Source: a virus
Virus record (IMG/VR): IMGVR_UViG_3300046170_000328
Coordinates: 1 to 39,980 of that record
DNA: 39,980 nucleotides
Strand: one strand, 5' to 3'
The notes under the pieces are model-generated. The model did no database searches and had not been told where the DNA came from. It worked only from the letters and a program-made list of their open reading frames with translations. A program made the position numbers and the translations under genes. Below are positions 22,801-30,928 of the stretch, piece by piece; position 1 is the first letter of the stretch; each line of letters starts with the position of its first letter.

Positions 22801-23288
22801 CTGTCATAAACAGTGTTGAACGCTTCGCCTTGAGCCTGAACGTCGATTGCAATTTGGATGCTGCCGTTAAAAAGCTGGCCTTTCGCTAGCCCTTCCTGGG
22901 CTGTTGAAAACATCCGAGGGATGCTGAGCAACAGCTCAAACGACTCAACGTCTGTATCTGTGATTTGCCTTGTGACCTGACCGGCTCCATAATCCCTGGC
23001 GATGACTTTGTTTTCATCGCTTAGGGTCTCACTGTAGTTTTGGCCAATCTCAACGTTTACATCATTAACCGTTGAAGTGCCGTCCTTCCCCTGCTCTAGC
23101 TGGCTTTGCGTTTTGCCGCCTGGCTTGAAATCGTAGGAGACGTCCTCAGGTGCAAAATTACGGTCTGTTCCGGTCCTGATCGCAGTCTCTTCTAAGAAGA
23201 TCCCTTCATCGCATCCGACCAGACCAGCGATAGGCCCTTCACAAAGAAGATCAACAACGCGAATAACTGAAGTGGAGTTTAATGCCAT
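19830..23288 (-). CDS. Tail tip / host specificity protein J
   Basis: At 1152 aa, the size and sequence match lambda gpJ-like tail tip proteins. The N-terminus is VVDLLCEGPIAGLVGCDEG. There is a central YDMATNSRYGAGDFVDASSL region, and fibronectin type III-like domains lie about 650-860 (PTNLNISARQIQINSETTNQ). The C-terminus carries an acidic repeat (FLLEDGDFLLLEDGDKIE) and a beta-rich end for receptor binding. Its start overlaps the stop of the I-like gene by one base. It is the central adhesin of the tail. Confidence 0.9.
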   Translation of the reverse strand: MALNSTSVIRVVDLLCEGPIAGLVGCDEGIFLEETAIRTGTDRNFAPEDVSYDFKPGGKTQSQLEQGKDGTSTVNDVNVEIGQNYSETLSDENKVIARDYGAGQVTRQITDTDVESFELLLSIPRMFSTAQEGLAKGQLFNGSIQIAIDVQAQGEAFNTVYDRTITGIAVSDYQLKSPRINLSGQGPWNIRVRKVNLGENHFEVKFQNFTDIDQDIPIANGRGNQIFWTSLIELQSLRTAYPFCAVAGLSISTQQFKSLPTRAYKIRGRIVEVPSNSFVRADGSLGFDGAFDGSLKKAWTTCPVCCWYDMATNSRYGAGDFVDASSLSWVDLYPLSQYSNQLVTNPDGTQEPRFACNTVIASRAEAFNVLQDLASVFRGMLYWQANTIQATADHGNLDGSSLSAVHLYTNSNVINGAFSYSGTSLKTRSTSIRVRYNDPANFFKSNVVVVEDAELISKYGYQVRELVGFGVTSKFQAQRLGRWALLSEEIDGEVVTFATGLQGAVVFPGQIFAVADEMRQGVRLAGRVSAATTSAITLDQTAALAGGGNDRLTCTLPDGSVETRPILSVAGSVVNVQAFSAAPLLQSIWSISASNIKEQKFRCLSVSDNGDGQFGITGVESNDSIYSAADSGGKLEFEPITLLNETPAKPTNLNISARQIQINSETTNQAVVSWSRGSTGQTVDFELEYKLGDGNYTAVSTSNVFLEINGLSVGTQLTVRVRGVGVAPLRKRSPYVTGRFTVPVVEIEPGQAGVTVLPPDPADVTIQASGSDQVVLRWAIPQTALNTDKFIALIRQASQTDGTATWPNSTLLRKVEARTNYASLPLIEGEYLVKFESEFGQRSANAKSAVISLPAPIPRLDIQTRREDQDTPPFKGVKDGVFYDSDLDGLVLGGASTLSTVSTVDDVVDFDELSSVDDLSLIVAFGERLPSGEYYFENVLDLGGVFSVLFERKLTTRGIYPDALIDDRTEFIDRWSDVDGDLADNTSADLFFRTSDQATVDQFFLLEDGDFLLLEDGDKIETESDIDFGAWTPMESGRYTGRQFQFRTNLQTFASDQTPIVDELGFTVQLESRTESSATIASGAGAKTVTFAKAFYQAPGIGITSSNLAAGDYYEITSPSASQFTITFKNRFNIAIDRNFQYQATGFGTAET

Positions 23289-24520
23289 TACGCTTTATTT
23301 TGGCTGTCGTCTTTGAATCGATTGTATCCGTTCATTGTAACCTTTAAATCACAAAATTCATTCGCCCTGAAATCAATTATTTTCACTCTAGTATCGATAC
23401 CCCTGTTATCTTCGATTGGCGCATATTTAATGTAATTCATCCATCTATACCTTTGCCCACGCAAAAGCAAACCCTGAACAGTGCCCCTGAGAGTTGCGGT
23501 CACAGGGTCAGGGCCTGATACTTTAGTCGTAACTTCAATTTCATAAGTGATAAAGCCGTCTACGAAGCTTGAGTCTTCTCCACTCACGCGGTCAAACAAT
23601 CCGTCCTGAAGCTCGAAAAACACTTGATAATTATCGGCCCTGTCATCGTCTTCCCCGTCAACTTCGTCTAGTTTTATCGTGTTACCTTGCTGCAACGTCA
23701 AAAACTTTTGAGATGAATTGCCATCTGAAAATTTTACTTGATCATATTCCCATCTTCTGCACCTAATTCCAGACGCTTCAGTTTTGCTGAATCCAATCTT
23801 TTCGCCACCGAACAGAATGGTTTCAGGCCCTGGCGTCTTGATCACATTCCGCAATGGATCAGACTCATCGGTGACGTCTACATTCGCTGAGAGCAGCTGA
23901 GAGCCGATCAGAACCTCACCGTAGGCGACCGGGATCGTCGCGCCAACTCCAACGGTGTTAGCTGCACCGGTGTAGGCGTAAGACTGGCGGCCATCTGTGC
24001 CACGGGTCACGGATTGCGGGCCATCTGTCGACAGGCTGTCACCACTCCCCAAACGATTAGAGCCCAGGTTGCCAATTGTTGGCTGAGGGGAAAGGAGCTG
24101 CGAGACACCGCCGAGGATCAGACTGGCGCCGATTGCGCCAAGCGCCGTTGAGACAGCGATTGGCGCTGCCAAGCCTAAAAGACCAATGGTCGCGCCACCT
24201 GTAAAGAATGCACCTGCTACAAGAGCGGCCCCGATCAAAATCCTTCCCACCCCACCGCCGCTGCCTGCAATCACAGGAGCGACGATCAGGTCATGCTGTC
24301 CAATCGGCAAGCGCAAATCTGGATAATCCAGATCGGTCTCCGCTTGAATCACTCGGTATCCAATGCCGTGCTCATGCGCCGTAATCAGCTCTTGCTGTAG
24401 CTCAGGATGATTGACACAAAGGAGCTTTATCGCTTCTGCAGGAGTCCTCAGATTTGTATATTTATGCTCAACCCCATAACGCTGGCCGAGATCACCCAGC
24501 AACCTGACGGTCTGAATCAT
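23288..24520 (-). CDS. Tail assembly protein I, extended, 410 aa
   Basis: The N-terminal 90 residues form a ubiquitin-like domain (RLLGDLGQRYGVEHKYTNLR) as in lambda gpI. A Gly-rich hydrophobic segment follows (GRILIGAALVAGAFFTGGAT). Beyond that the protein is far longer than lambda gpI, with a beta-rich C-terminal region (TLRGTVQGLLLRGQRYRWMN). It lies between the NlpC/P60 gene and J, as expected. The extension may be part of the tip complex. Confidence 0.85.
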   Translation of the reverse strand: MIQTVRLLGDLGQRYGVEHKYTNLRTPAEAIKLLCVNHPELQQELITAHEHGIGYRVIQAETDLDYPDLRLPIGQHDLIVAPVIAGSGGGVGRILIGAALVAGAFFTGGATIGLLGLAAPIAVSTALGAIGASLILGGVSQLLSPQPTIGNLGSNRLGSGDSLSTDGPQSVTRGTDGRQSYAYTGAANTVGVGATIPVAYGEVLIGSQLLSANVDVTDESDPLRNVIKTPGPETILFGGEKIGFSKTEASGIRCRRWEYDQVKFSDGNSSQKFLTLQQGNTIKLDEVDGEDDDRADNYQVFFELQDGLFDRVSGEDSSFVDGFITYEIEVTTKVSGPDPVTATLRGTVQGLLLRGQRYRWMNYIKYAPIEDNRGIDTRVKIIDFRANEFCDLKVTMNGYNRFKDDSQNKA

Positions 24521-24884
24521 GTCTAAAGACCGCCGCGACTCTGCTCACATAATACTGACGCAATGGTTCAACAGCACTGAGTGAATCTTGCCTCTGATGC
24601 AGGATCTTCTCATTCTCCAGCACTATTGCCGCGTGCATTGGCGCCAGAGTGCCAAGACGCATGATCAAGACATCACCAGGCTTTCGCCGCTCAAATTCAA
24701 CCTGAACGAACCCGCAGGCTTTGGCTTCTGCCAAAAAAATACTCTCACAGCTTTCTAAGTCTTCAGGTCGCTCGAAATCAGGGATGATCACGCCCTTCAG
24801 GCTGAACCACTCGCGGACCAACGAGAAGCAGTCGTTTTGGCCGTAGTCCCACTGTCTGCCGATCAGGGATTGATAGTTGACCAT
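24492..24884 (-). CDS. Tail tip NlpC/P60 peptidase (K C-terminal domain)
   Basis: This is an NlpC/P60 cysteine peptidase domain: GQNDCFSLVREWF carries catalytic Cys19, and PMHAAIVLENEKILHQ carries His84. It corresponds to the second half of lambda gpK, which opens peptidoglycan during entry. Here it is a separate gene whose ATG (after GATGAGAA) overlaps the JAB-domain gene by 22 bp. The end overlaps the I-like gene by 29 bp. Confidence 0.88.
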   Translation of the reverse strand: MVNYQSLIGRQWDYGQNDCFSLVREWFSLKGVIIPDFERPEDLESCESIFLAEAKACGFVQVEFERRKPGDVLIMRLGTLAPMHAAIVLENEKILHQRQDSLSAVEPLRQYYVSRVAAVFRHDSDRQVAG

Positions 24885-25258
24885 TTCTCATCTGGTATTG
24901 AGTAGATGTGCCACGGTAAGCGAGTCCCACGGCAGGCCCGCAGATCTGCAGCGCTGGCAGGCCCTCCCATGGGGTGTGAGTGCAAAATTGCTGACACGGC
25001 CCCCCGCAAGGCAGCTACCGCAAAGTCTCTAGGGTCCATCACAAAGTCTCGCTCAGGGTCATCAGCGATATTTCGGCAAGGCCAAAACTTGCCGCTACAA
25101 ACCACACCGCAAGCCTCTAACGGGGCCAGGATTGCAGCGTAAGTCTCGAAGTCATGTTTGCAATCTGGCGGCAGGGAATCCGCCAAACGGCAACAAGCCT
25201 CTTGGGAAGCGTAATGCACAGCTTTCATACTTCTTCGCGCATTGATCATTTGCCTCAT
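24863..25258 (-). CDS. Tail tip JAB/MPN metallopeptidase (K N-terminal domain)
   Basis: The JAMM motif is visible: PLEACGVVCSG with Glu48, and HSHPMGGPASAADLRAC with His93, His95, Ser102 and Asp105. The rest matches the first domain of lambda gpK. The 131-aa frame overlaps the L-like gene by 107 bp, so the true start is probably later, perhaps a TTG near residue 25 (25186). Splitting of K into two overlapping genes is seen in some siphophages. Confidence 0.85.
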   Translation of the reverse strand: MRQMINARRSMKAVHYASQEACCRLADSLPPDCKHDFETYAAILAPLEACGVVCSGKFWPCRNIADDPERDFVMDPRDFAVAALRGAVSAILHSHPMGGPASAADLRACRGTRLPWHIYSIPDEKWSTINP

Positions 25259-25853
25259 CCGTAGAGTTGTTGTTTAAGTCAAAATATCTTTTTCCTGTAT
25301 AGCCACATTCGACGCCTCGATATTTCCATTGACAATGTTCAACAACTTGCCGCCGAGGCAGCCCAAGATTTGTCAGGTCTAGCTTGCTTGTCAGCTCAAA
25401 TTCAACTAGCTCAGGGTTTTCGCTTGCTACTCGATCGATATACCAGATTTCATCTTCAAACTTTGCGCTAGGGTCTGCCGTTGCATTACCTGCTGAGAAA
25501 TTGACAGCATCAAGGAATTTCTTGCATGTTCTGATCCTTGTGACCTTCGCTTGCAACGGGTTGTAAAGCGCCAATAATGCTGAAATAGAGCTGTTGGCGT
25601 TTGCGATCCTGAAGCTGGGTCGAGGGATTGCGCCTTTACTTGTCACATCAAAGCCTTCAACCTCTACGGGGACAGCTTGGTAAGTCAGGCCGTTGAAGAC
25701 CACATCAGCTAAAAGCTCATTCGTTCCGGCGTGATAGAAAAAAGTCGTGTCGATGCCATTGACTGCAGCTGTCAACTGCAGCTGGAATAGCTCAATGATG
25801 GCAGACGGCTCAAGAGATTGCAGCTGCTCCTGTATTGATTGCGGTGTGCTCAT
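25152..25853 (-). CDS. Minor tail protein L (Fe-S type)
   Basis: The 233-aa protein has the four Cys of lambda gpL-like proteins: Cys174 (VEHCQWKYRG), Cys183 (VECGYTG), Cys205 and Cys212 (QCAKKYESCALRF). It ends with the usual RGLLPFGGFPAARL. In lambda these ligands bind an iron-sulfur cluster at the tail tip. Its start overlaps the M-like gene by 4 bp. Confidence 0.88.
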   Translation of the reverse strand: MSTPQSIQEQLQSLEPSAIIELFQLQLTAAVNGIDTTFFYHAGTNELLADVVFNGLTYQAVPVEVEGFDVTSKGAIPRPSFRIANANSSISALLALYNPLQAKVTRIRTCKKFLDAVNFSAGNATADPSAKFEDEIWYIDRVASENPELVEFELTSKLDLTNLGLPRRQVVEHCQWKYRGVECGYTGKRYFDLNNNSTDEANDQCAKKYESCALRFPRGLLPFGGFPAARLQT

Positions 25854-26188
25854 GCCTCAAATACCTGTTCAAATGATGCCTGAATCGTTGCTCTATTCAA
25901 ATAAGGAATATCCTTGCGCCATTCTTTACAGATAAATTGAGCTGCAGCTGATTCACCGGGGGGTGTGAACGTAAAGCTTTCTTGCCCTCCCCTTGCGTCC
26001 AGAAATGCTTCGATCGTGTCAGCATCGGCTTCCGAGACATTCCACGTGAACAGGTATGACTTCGGGCTTTGATTGATGCCGTAGACCGTTCGTTGGCTGT
26101 AGCCGCTGCCAAATTGAGCAACGCGCACCTTGGGGGCAGAGTTTTTTGATAGGTCATAGGTTGGCGTGATCGCTGGGAAGTTTGCCAT
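25850..26188 (-). CDS. Minor tail protein M
   Basis: The 112-aa protein matches lambda gpM in size and pattern (VRVAQFGSGYSQRTVYGINQ, then WNVSEADADTIEAFLDARGG and FTFTPPGE). It lies between the tape measure and L, the classical order. It forms part of the tail tip cone on which the tube is built. Confidence 0.88.
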   Translation of the reverse strand: MANFPAITPTYDLSKNSAPKVRVAQFGSGYSQRTVYGINQSPKSYLFTWNVSEADADTIEAFLDARGGQESFTFTPPGESAAAQFICKEWRKDIPYLNRATIQASFEQVFEA

Positions 26189-28438
26189 TTATGCCGCGAG
26201 AAGTCCTCCGGGTCGCTTTTGCTTGATCAATTCTGCCTGAACTGCAGCGCCTAGCGCTGCGCCGAGCTGGTTTGCTTGGCGTCCGTCGCCTTCAGCCTTG
26301 GTTCCTGATGCGTCAACATTCACCACCACATTGGCGCCACCGCCGATGCTGCTATTTGGTGCAATGCTGCCACTGCGACCAGGAGTGAAGAGTTCAGGCC
26401 CCCGCTCGCCGACCATGTAAGAATTTCCGCCCATTACGGTGCCGCCTTTGGCCCTGCCCCCGCCAAACAGCTCCCCAAGGAATCCGCCACCGCTGCCAAG
26501 CTGCCCCAACAGACTATTAACGCCAAATTTCAGCAAGATATTTGCCAAGCTCCTCAGCGTGTCTGAAGCAACGTCTGACAGCCGCTTGGTGCCATCGACA
26601 GCAGCAGTCAAGCTGTCAACAATGCTCGTTGAGATCGTCTGACCGATCGAAGCGTAAAGCGCCTTCATCTTTTCGCCTTGCGCTTCGATTTGTGCGTCGA
26701 TTTCTGCTGCCTGAGAGATCGCGGCTTTTACTGCGTTGATCGCAGTTTTTTTGATTTGATCGTCCACTTCAGCGGCTTTTTTAAAGTTTTCGCTAAAGAT
26801 GCCTGAAGTCCTAAAAAGCTCGTCATTTTGCGCTTTAATTAATGCAATATTTCTTTCCCGTGGCTGCAACTGAGATTCTAGTATCCGCTGTACTTCGATC
26901 TCTTTCTTTATTTTGCTTTGTGCTAGCTCGTCATTAGAAAATCTGAGCTCTTGTTCTTTAAGTAGTAGCGCCTGCATCTCTTTTGAGATGTCTTGAGGAG
27001 CCTTGGCCGTGCTGCTGCTGCCACCACCTGCAACATCGCCAATCTGAGCCTGGTTCTGTGCTGTTACGCTCGCGGCTTCTGCTTGAGCAATATCAGCAGG
27101 ATTCGCTGCAATTGCTGCCTTCAATTCATTGATGCGCTTTTGGTTCCTTACAATTTGTTTTGTTAAGTTTGTGCGTTTTCTGCCTGTCGCTTCGTCTCTT
27201 TCAAGCCTCAAAAGGCTTGTATCACCAGCCAATTTGCTTAGCTCTTGTCGCGCTGCAACGACTTCCTTGACGCCACCAGTACGCGCAGCACCAGCAATTT
27301 GTGATGATTTGGATTGATAACGGCCCAATGCAACAACGACAGCCCCGATACCCGCAGCAAGCGCCAGCCACGGAGCTGCAGCCAAAAGCCCGGCGCCACT
27401 TATGAAAGCAATCGCTTTGCCTAAAGCAACAACCCCAGGAGCTGCGATTAATGCTGCGCTGCCTATGCCTGCAATCGCAGCGGCAACGGCTAACAACGGT
27501 TTTGGCAATCCGCCAGCAGTCTTGAGCAGCTTGGTCAGCTCCTGAACGGCTGGGGTTACGGCTGGGAGCAACTCAGTCCCGATTGCATTGCTTAGTTCGC
27601 TGGTTGCATTACTGAACTCTTTGAATTTTGCCGCTGGTGATTCGGCCAAAATCTGCTGAATCTTATCCTTGTTCTTCTCAAATCCTTTCGCCAAGGCGTT
27701 GATCAGAATGTCAGAAGTGATTTTGCCTTCACTTCCAAGTTTTTTAAGCTCGCTGACAGCAACTCCCATCTCATCAGCAACTAAACCCAAGATGCCTGGG
27801 ATTTGCTCGCTGACAGACCTAAATTCATCGCCCGCCAGTCTGCCGCTGCCGAGCGCTTGACTTAACTGAAGGAACGCCCCGCTCGCTGCAGCCGCGCTGG
27901 TGCCGCTTGCAATCGCCGTAGCGTTAAAGCCTTTGTATACCGTTTGGACCTCATCAAGGGTCTTGCCTAGTGGCCTCAGCCTTGCGTAAACATCTGAAAA
28001 CTGGCTTGCCGCTTCGGCCTGCGAGAGATTAAACGTCTTGGCGTTATCTTTTACTAGCTGTTGGATCTTACCAAATTCGCCATATTCAGTCGATAGAGCC
28101 TTCAGCCGTATTTGCGTTTGCTGGAAACTTGCAGCTTGCCCAATCATCCGCTTTGTGAGCGCTGCCACGCCAAGCGACACAATCGCGCCTTTGATCCCCC
28201 CGAGCGCTGACTGGTATTTCTGCGCTGCTTTCGATGCCTTACCAAAAGCAGATTTGGCAATATCACCAAACTGAGCCAGCTTTGTGGTCGCAGCTTCTGT
28301 CGCGGCTTTTTGCAATCTGACTGCTTTTTTCAGCAGGTCTGTTTTTTTAGCTGCTTCATCCGTTGCTTTCTTGAACCGCCCAAGCGATCGGATGCCCTGC
28401 GTGGCATCAACAATTAACTTGACGATCGACTCAGCCAT
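26189..28438 (-). CDS. Tail tape measure protein, 749 aa
   Basis: An N-terminal helical region is followed by the tape-measure core (AAAASGAFLQLSQALGSGRL, then EFRSVSEQIPGILGLVADEM, GSEGKITSDILINALAKGF). Residues about 315-375 are strongly hydrophobic (LALAAGIGAVVVALGR), and long coiled-coil segments follow. The C-terminus includes a Gly-rich loop (GSGGGFLGELFGGGRAKGGT). The length suggests a tail of roughly 110 nm by the usual 1.5 Å per residue rule. It follows the G/GT chaperones. Confidence 0.92.
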   Translation of the reverse strand: MAESIVKLIVDATQGIRSLGRFKKATDEAAKKTDLLKKAVRLQKAATEAATTKLAQFGDIAKSAFGKASKAAQKYQSALGGIKGAIVSLGVAALTKRMIGQAASFQQTQIRLKALSTEYGEFGKIQQLVKDNAKTFNLSQAEAASQFSDVYARLRPLGKTLDEVQTVYKGFNATAIASGTSAAAASGAFLQLSQALGSGRLAGDEFRSVSEQIPGILGLVADEMGVAVSELKKLGSEGKITSDILINALAKGFEKNKDKIQQILAESPAAKFKEFSNATSELSNAIGTELLPAVTPAVQELTKLLKTAGGLPKPLLAVAAAIAGIGSAALIAAPGVVALGKAIAFISGAGLLAAAPWLALAAGIGAVVVALGRYQSKSSQIAGAARTGGVKEVVAARQELSKLAGDTSLLRLERDEATGRKRTNLTKQIVRNQKRINELKAAIAANPADIAQAEAASVTAQNQAQIGDVAGGGSSSTAKAPQDISKEMQALLLKEQELRFSNDELAQSKIKKEIEVQRILESQLQPRERNIALIKAQNDELFRTSGIFSENFKKAAEVDDQIKKTAINAVKAAISQAAEIDAQIEAQGEKMKALYASIGQTISTSIVDSLTAAVDGTKRLSDVASDTLRSLANILLKFGVNSLLGQLGSGGGFLGELFGGGRAKGGTVMGGNSYMVGERGPELFTPGRSGSIAPNSSIGGGANVVVNVDASGTKAEGDGRQANQLGAALGAAVQAELIKQKRPGGLLAA

Positions 28439-28447
28439 GAACCTATT

Positions 28448-28630
28448 CTACCGGCCCCCTCTTTTTGCGCGGTCCATTGCCGCCTGCTCCTTCTCTGCCT
28501 TCAACTCGTAATACGCGGCAAAATGCACCATCTCAGCATCGGTCAGCTCTGTTCGCAGTCTGCTAACGGTCATGCCTAGCTCGCAGGCCAGGTGAAACTC
28601 AAAGAAGAGCCACCCATCCTGCTTCAGTCG
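28448..28630 (-). CDS. Tail chaperone T part, made as G-T fusion by -1 frameshift
   Basis: This frame has no start of its own at the right place and continues the G frame after a -1 shift: RLKQDGWLFFEFHLACELGM, TVSRLRTELTDAEMVHFAAY, ending MDRAKRGGR with TAG at 28450-28448. Position between G and the tape measure, and a DxxLxFE/ACELG-like helix pattern, match lambda gpT and its relatives. The predicted fusion is 176 aa (116 of G plus 60). Confidence 0.82.
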   Translation of the reverse strand, partial: RLKQDGWLFFEFHLACELGMTVSRLRTELTDAEMVHFAAYYELKAEKEQAAMDRAKRGGR

Positions 28631-28977
28631 TTTTTTGCGTCTTCAAGGCTGGCCTCTTCGCCAATACCAAACAGGAACAGCTCCAGATCATTCAGCACGC
28701 TTTCAGGTAACTGCCGCTGCAGCTTTGGTGCATCAGCCGGTGCAAATGCCTTCGATCCGTCCTCAAGCTCTGCCATTTGGCACAACATCTGAGTGCTCAG
28801 GTCCAACGCTTCATCAGTGCCAGCTAGTTGCTGGGATTTCTTGCGGTCTGCCCTTGTGATCGGCTTGAAATACAAACTGATCACAACCTTGCCGTCTGCG
28901 TTCTTTACGTCAAATTTTCGCCGCTGGTTAAGGTCAAATTCCCCAACCAGCAAATCAACAGGGCGATTTCTTGACAT
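28624..28977 (-). CDS. Tail assembly chaperone G
   Basis: The 117-aa protein (FDLNQRRKFDVKNADGKVVI, then LDLSTQMLCQMAELEDGSKA and LPESVLNDLELFLFG) lies between tail tube and tape measure. It ends in SLEDAKND across a slippery A AAA AAC. Size, place and the shift signal identify the siphophage G chaperone that coats the tape measure during tail assembly. Confidence 0.85.
   Translation of the reverse strand: MSRNRPVDLLVGEFDLNQRRKFDVKNADGKVVISLYFKPITRADRKKSQQLAGTDEALDLSTQMLCQMAELEDGSKAFAPADAPKLQRQLPESVLNDLELFLFGIGEEASLEDAKND
28630..28636 (-). promoter_or_regulatory. Programmed -1 frameshift site A AAA AAC (G to GT)
   Basis: In the G frame the codons are GCA AAA AAC GAC TGA, giving the classical heptamer A-AAA-AAC one sense codon before the stop. 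The -1 frame stays open for 60 codons. The same arrangement makes gpGT in lambda and many siphophages. Confidence 0.85.
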
Positions 28978-29006
28978 AGATAGGCTTTCTTTAATAGAAG
29001 CCTAGC

Positions 29007-29429
29007 TTATTCGAGGTTGCCAGTGATAGCGCCGCTCGTCACAAAATTGCAGCTTACGGTCACCAAATCACCAACGGCTGATGAAATCTCAGCGTCTGTA
29101 ATGATGCCAGCAAAGCTCACTGAATCAGAGCCTGGAGTTGTGCCAGTAGTGAACAGCTCAAACGTTGCGTCTGATGGGTCCTCTGCGGTCAAAACGTCTT
29201 CAATAAATGCGGCTTGGCCTGTCGCGTCTGGGTCGTAAACCAGCTCAACAGTTCCAGACCCTGAGATCAAGCTGCCGATATAGCTCCGGGCGGTGTCGCC
29301 GTGCTTCGTCGTATCTAGAGTTTCTTTCGTGATGCTGAGCGACCAGCTGCGGGTACCGACAATAGTTGCATTAGAGCTGCCTGCAGCGTCGAATTGGACG
29401 GCGCCCTGCTCACCTCTGATTGTTGCCAT
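29007..29429 (-). CDS. Major tail tube protein, 140 aa
   Basis: The beta-rich protein (EQGAVQFDAAGSSNATIVGT, then ISGSGTVELVYDPDATGQAA and ITDAEISSAVGDLVTVSCNF) fits siphophage tail tube subunits of the gpV-like group, which stack into hexameric rings. It lies directly upstream of the G/GT chaperones and downstream of the tail terminator. Confidence 0.85.
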   Translation of the reverse strand: MATIRGEQGAVQFDAAGSSNATIVGTRSWSLSITKETLDTTKHGDTARSYIGSLISGSGTVELVYDPDATGQAAFIEDVLTAEDPSDATFELFTTGTTPGSDSVSFAGIITDAEISSAVGDLVTVSCNFVTSGAITGNLE

Positions 29430-29432
29430 TGG

Positions 29433-29858
29433 TCAAAGATCCTCGATAAATTCAAAGGTCACGGAAACCCTTGTTTGGAAAAACGGTTCCGGTTGAGGGG
29501 AATCCACAACTGCAGGGCCGTCAGCAGCGTCAAAGAAGACGCCAGAAACTATGGCCCTATTGTAGAGATCTCGAATACGTTTCCCAATCACGTAATTAGC
29601 GCCAGGCCCAACGCCTTTAGGGGTGAAGATGTTGCATAGCAACACGCCTATGACTTTTGTGCTGCCCCTTGCCGTCAGGCCCTGGCTCAGATATTGGTTC
29701 CCGCCAAATTGAACAAGGCATTGAACCCAAGATGATCGAGCCGTGGGCTTGTCCGGCATGTTGTGAAACACCACAGGGATCGCCGGGGAAAGCGCCAGCT
29801 CAGTCGCAAGCCGGCCCTCAATGATCGATCGAACGGTATTGAGATCAACGGCAGCCAT
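29433..29858 (-). CDS. Tail terminator (gpU-like / DUF4128-like), 141 aa
   Basis: The N-terminal helix and strand pattern (LNTVRSIIEGRLATELALSP) and the C-terminal FFQTRVSVTFEFIEDL resemble siphophage tail terminators, which cap the tube and join it to the head. Its position before the tail tube gene agrees. It overlaps the HK97 gp10-like gene by one base. Assignment rests on order and weak similarity. Confidence 0.75.
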   Translation of the reverse strand: MAAVDLNTVRSIIEGRLATELALSPAIPVVFHNMPDKPTARSSWVQCLVQFGGNQYLSQGLTARGSTKVIGVLLCNIFTPKGVGPGANYVIGKRIRDLYNRAIVSGVFFDAADGPAVVDSPQPEPFFQTRVSVTFEFIEDL

Positions 29859-30223
29859 CAGCGATTCCTACGGCGTATGAGCTCAATTCTGGCGGGGATC
29901 TGAAATGCAGCGATCTCCTTCCCCAAAATATCTGGATAGCCGGGGACCGTCGGCGGGTTTTGCCTGGTCCGGTAAACGCCTTGCCACGATGGCGGGAGGT
30001 TGTTCCCGTAGACCACTGGCTCGGCATAAGGCAAATTATTTTGAATTTCGATTCGTGTTTTGCTGACCTTCACTTGACGCCACCTTCCGCGAAGATCTCC
30101 GGTGTCAACCGGCGTCTTTTCTTTTATCTGACCCTCCCAAACCTTCGCCGCAAAAATGACCAGCTCCTCAAGCTCATCTTCTGCAAGCTTTGAAATGTCG
30201 CCTAAATCGATCTGCCGTGCCAT
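29858..30223 (-). CDS. HK97 gp10-like head-tail protein, 121 aa
   Basis: KTPVDTGDLRGRWRQVKVSK is the diagnostic T-P-V-D-T-G-x-L-R motif of the HK97 gp10/minor tail family. YAEPVVYGNNLPPSW also fits. The protein helps complete the neck between capsid and tail. It is encoded directly upstream of the tail terminator. Confidence 0.85.
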   Translation of the reverse strand: MARQIDLGDISKLAEDELEELVIFAAKVWEGQIKEKTPVDTGDLRGRWRQVKVSKTRIEIQNNLPYAEPVVYGNNLPPSWQGVYRTRQNPPTVPGYPDILGKEIAAFQIPARIELIRRRNR

Positions 30224-30225
30224 AA

Positions 30226-30582
30226 CTATCCTCTCAAAATTAGCTCATAAGTGATTGGCTCATTGTCTTGCTCGATGGTGTCAAACTTTATTACTTCATG
30301 CGAAACACCAGAAATCACAACGCGGTCTTGAGTCGTCGGTACAGCCGCAGCATCAGCCGCTGCAATGATCAGCCGCTTATCACCGGATTGGATCAGCTCA
30401 TTCACTTCTCTAGCTGATACACCCTGCAACACCCCTTTAATTTCATTGCTGCTGATGCTTTCGCTGATCTGCCCTGTCGCCGTGTCGTAGGTGCCGCCAG
30501 AAACGGTCTGAACCGTGACTTCACCGCCCAAGCGCTTCATTGCTTTTTGTACTGCCTTTTGCAGTGAAGTGGCAATGCTCAT
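30226..30582 (-). CDS. Head closure / neck protein, 118 aa
   Basis: From ATG at 30582 (ATGA overlap with the upstream gene) the protein reads MSIATSLQKAVQKAMKRLGG, then SNEIKGVLQGVSAREVNELI, and ends in a beta strand (PITYELILRG). The pattern suits head-closure (gp16/Ne1-like) proteins of siphophages, and the place before the gp10-like gene agrees. The assignment is by order and weak pattern. Confidence 0.65.
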   Translation of the reverse strand: MSIATSLQKAVQKAMKRLGGEVTVQTVSGGTYDTATGQISESISSNEIKGVLQGVSAREVNELIQSGDKRLIIAAADAAAVPTTQDRVVISGVSHEVIKFDTIEQDNEPITYELILRG

Positions 30583-30923
30583 GCGAACACTCGATAGGGA
30601 TTGTTTGGTATTACAGAAAAGGTTTCCCACCCATCGGGTAGGTCGCCAATATAGTTAATGTGAAAGCCGTCAAGAGTTGTTGGGGCAACGGTCTCAGTAC
30701 CGTCTTCATCCCACTCGCCACCAACGGTAATCGTGCCAATGACATCAATAGCGTGGTAGTGTGTGTAAGCCTGTAGCTGTTCTGTTTCGTTACCGTCTTC
30801 ATCAGTGACAGTAGTCATGAAGCCCGCAGTACGAGCAGCATCAAGCCAGGCAGTCTCATCAGTAAACCGGAAGAATGGACCGGGTGCTAGTTCTGTTGCT
30901 GGTTCTAGGATTCCTGAGGTCAT
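30579..30923 (-). CDS. Hypothetical virion-region protein, 114 aa
   Basis: The acidic protein includes PFFRFTDETAWLDAARTAGF, VTVGGEWDEDG-like strands and GFHINYIGDLPDGWETFSV. It resembles small structural or fibre-accessory proteins of cyanophages that follow fibre genes. It lies between the putative head fibre and a neck gene and overlaps the latter by 4 bp. Function unknown. Confidence 0.65.
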   Translation of the reverse strand: MTSGILEPATELAPGPFFRFTDETAWLDAARTAGFMTTVTDEDGNETEQLQAYTHYHAIDVIGTITVGGEWDEDGTETVAPTTLDGFHINYIGDLPDGWETFSVIPNNPYRVFA

Positions 30924-30928
30924 AGTGG

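Noticed and set aside
24863-25258. K gene broken by a frameshift between JAB and NlpC/P60 domains
   Set aside because: The second domain has its own ATG with an acceptable ribosome binding site and a 22-bp overlap, and split K genes are known in siphophages.
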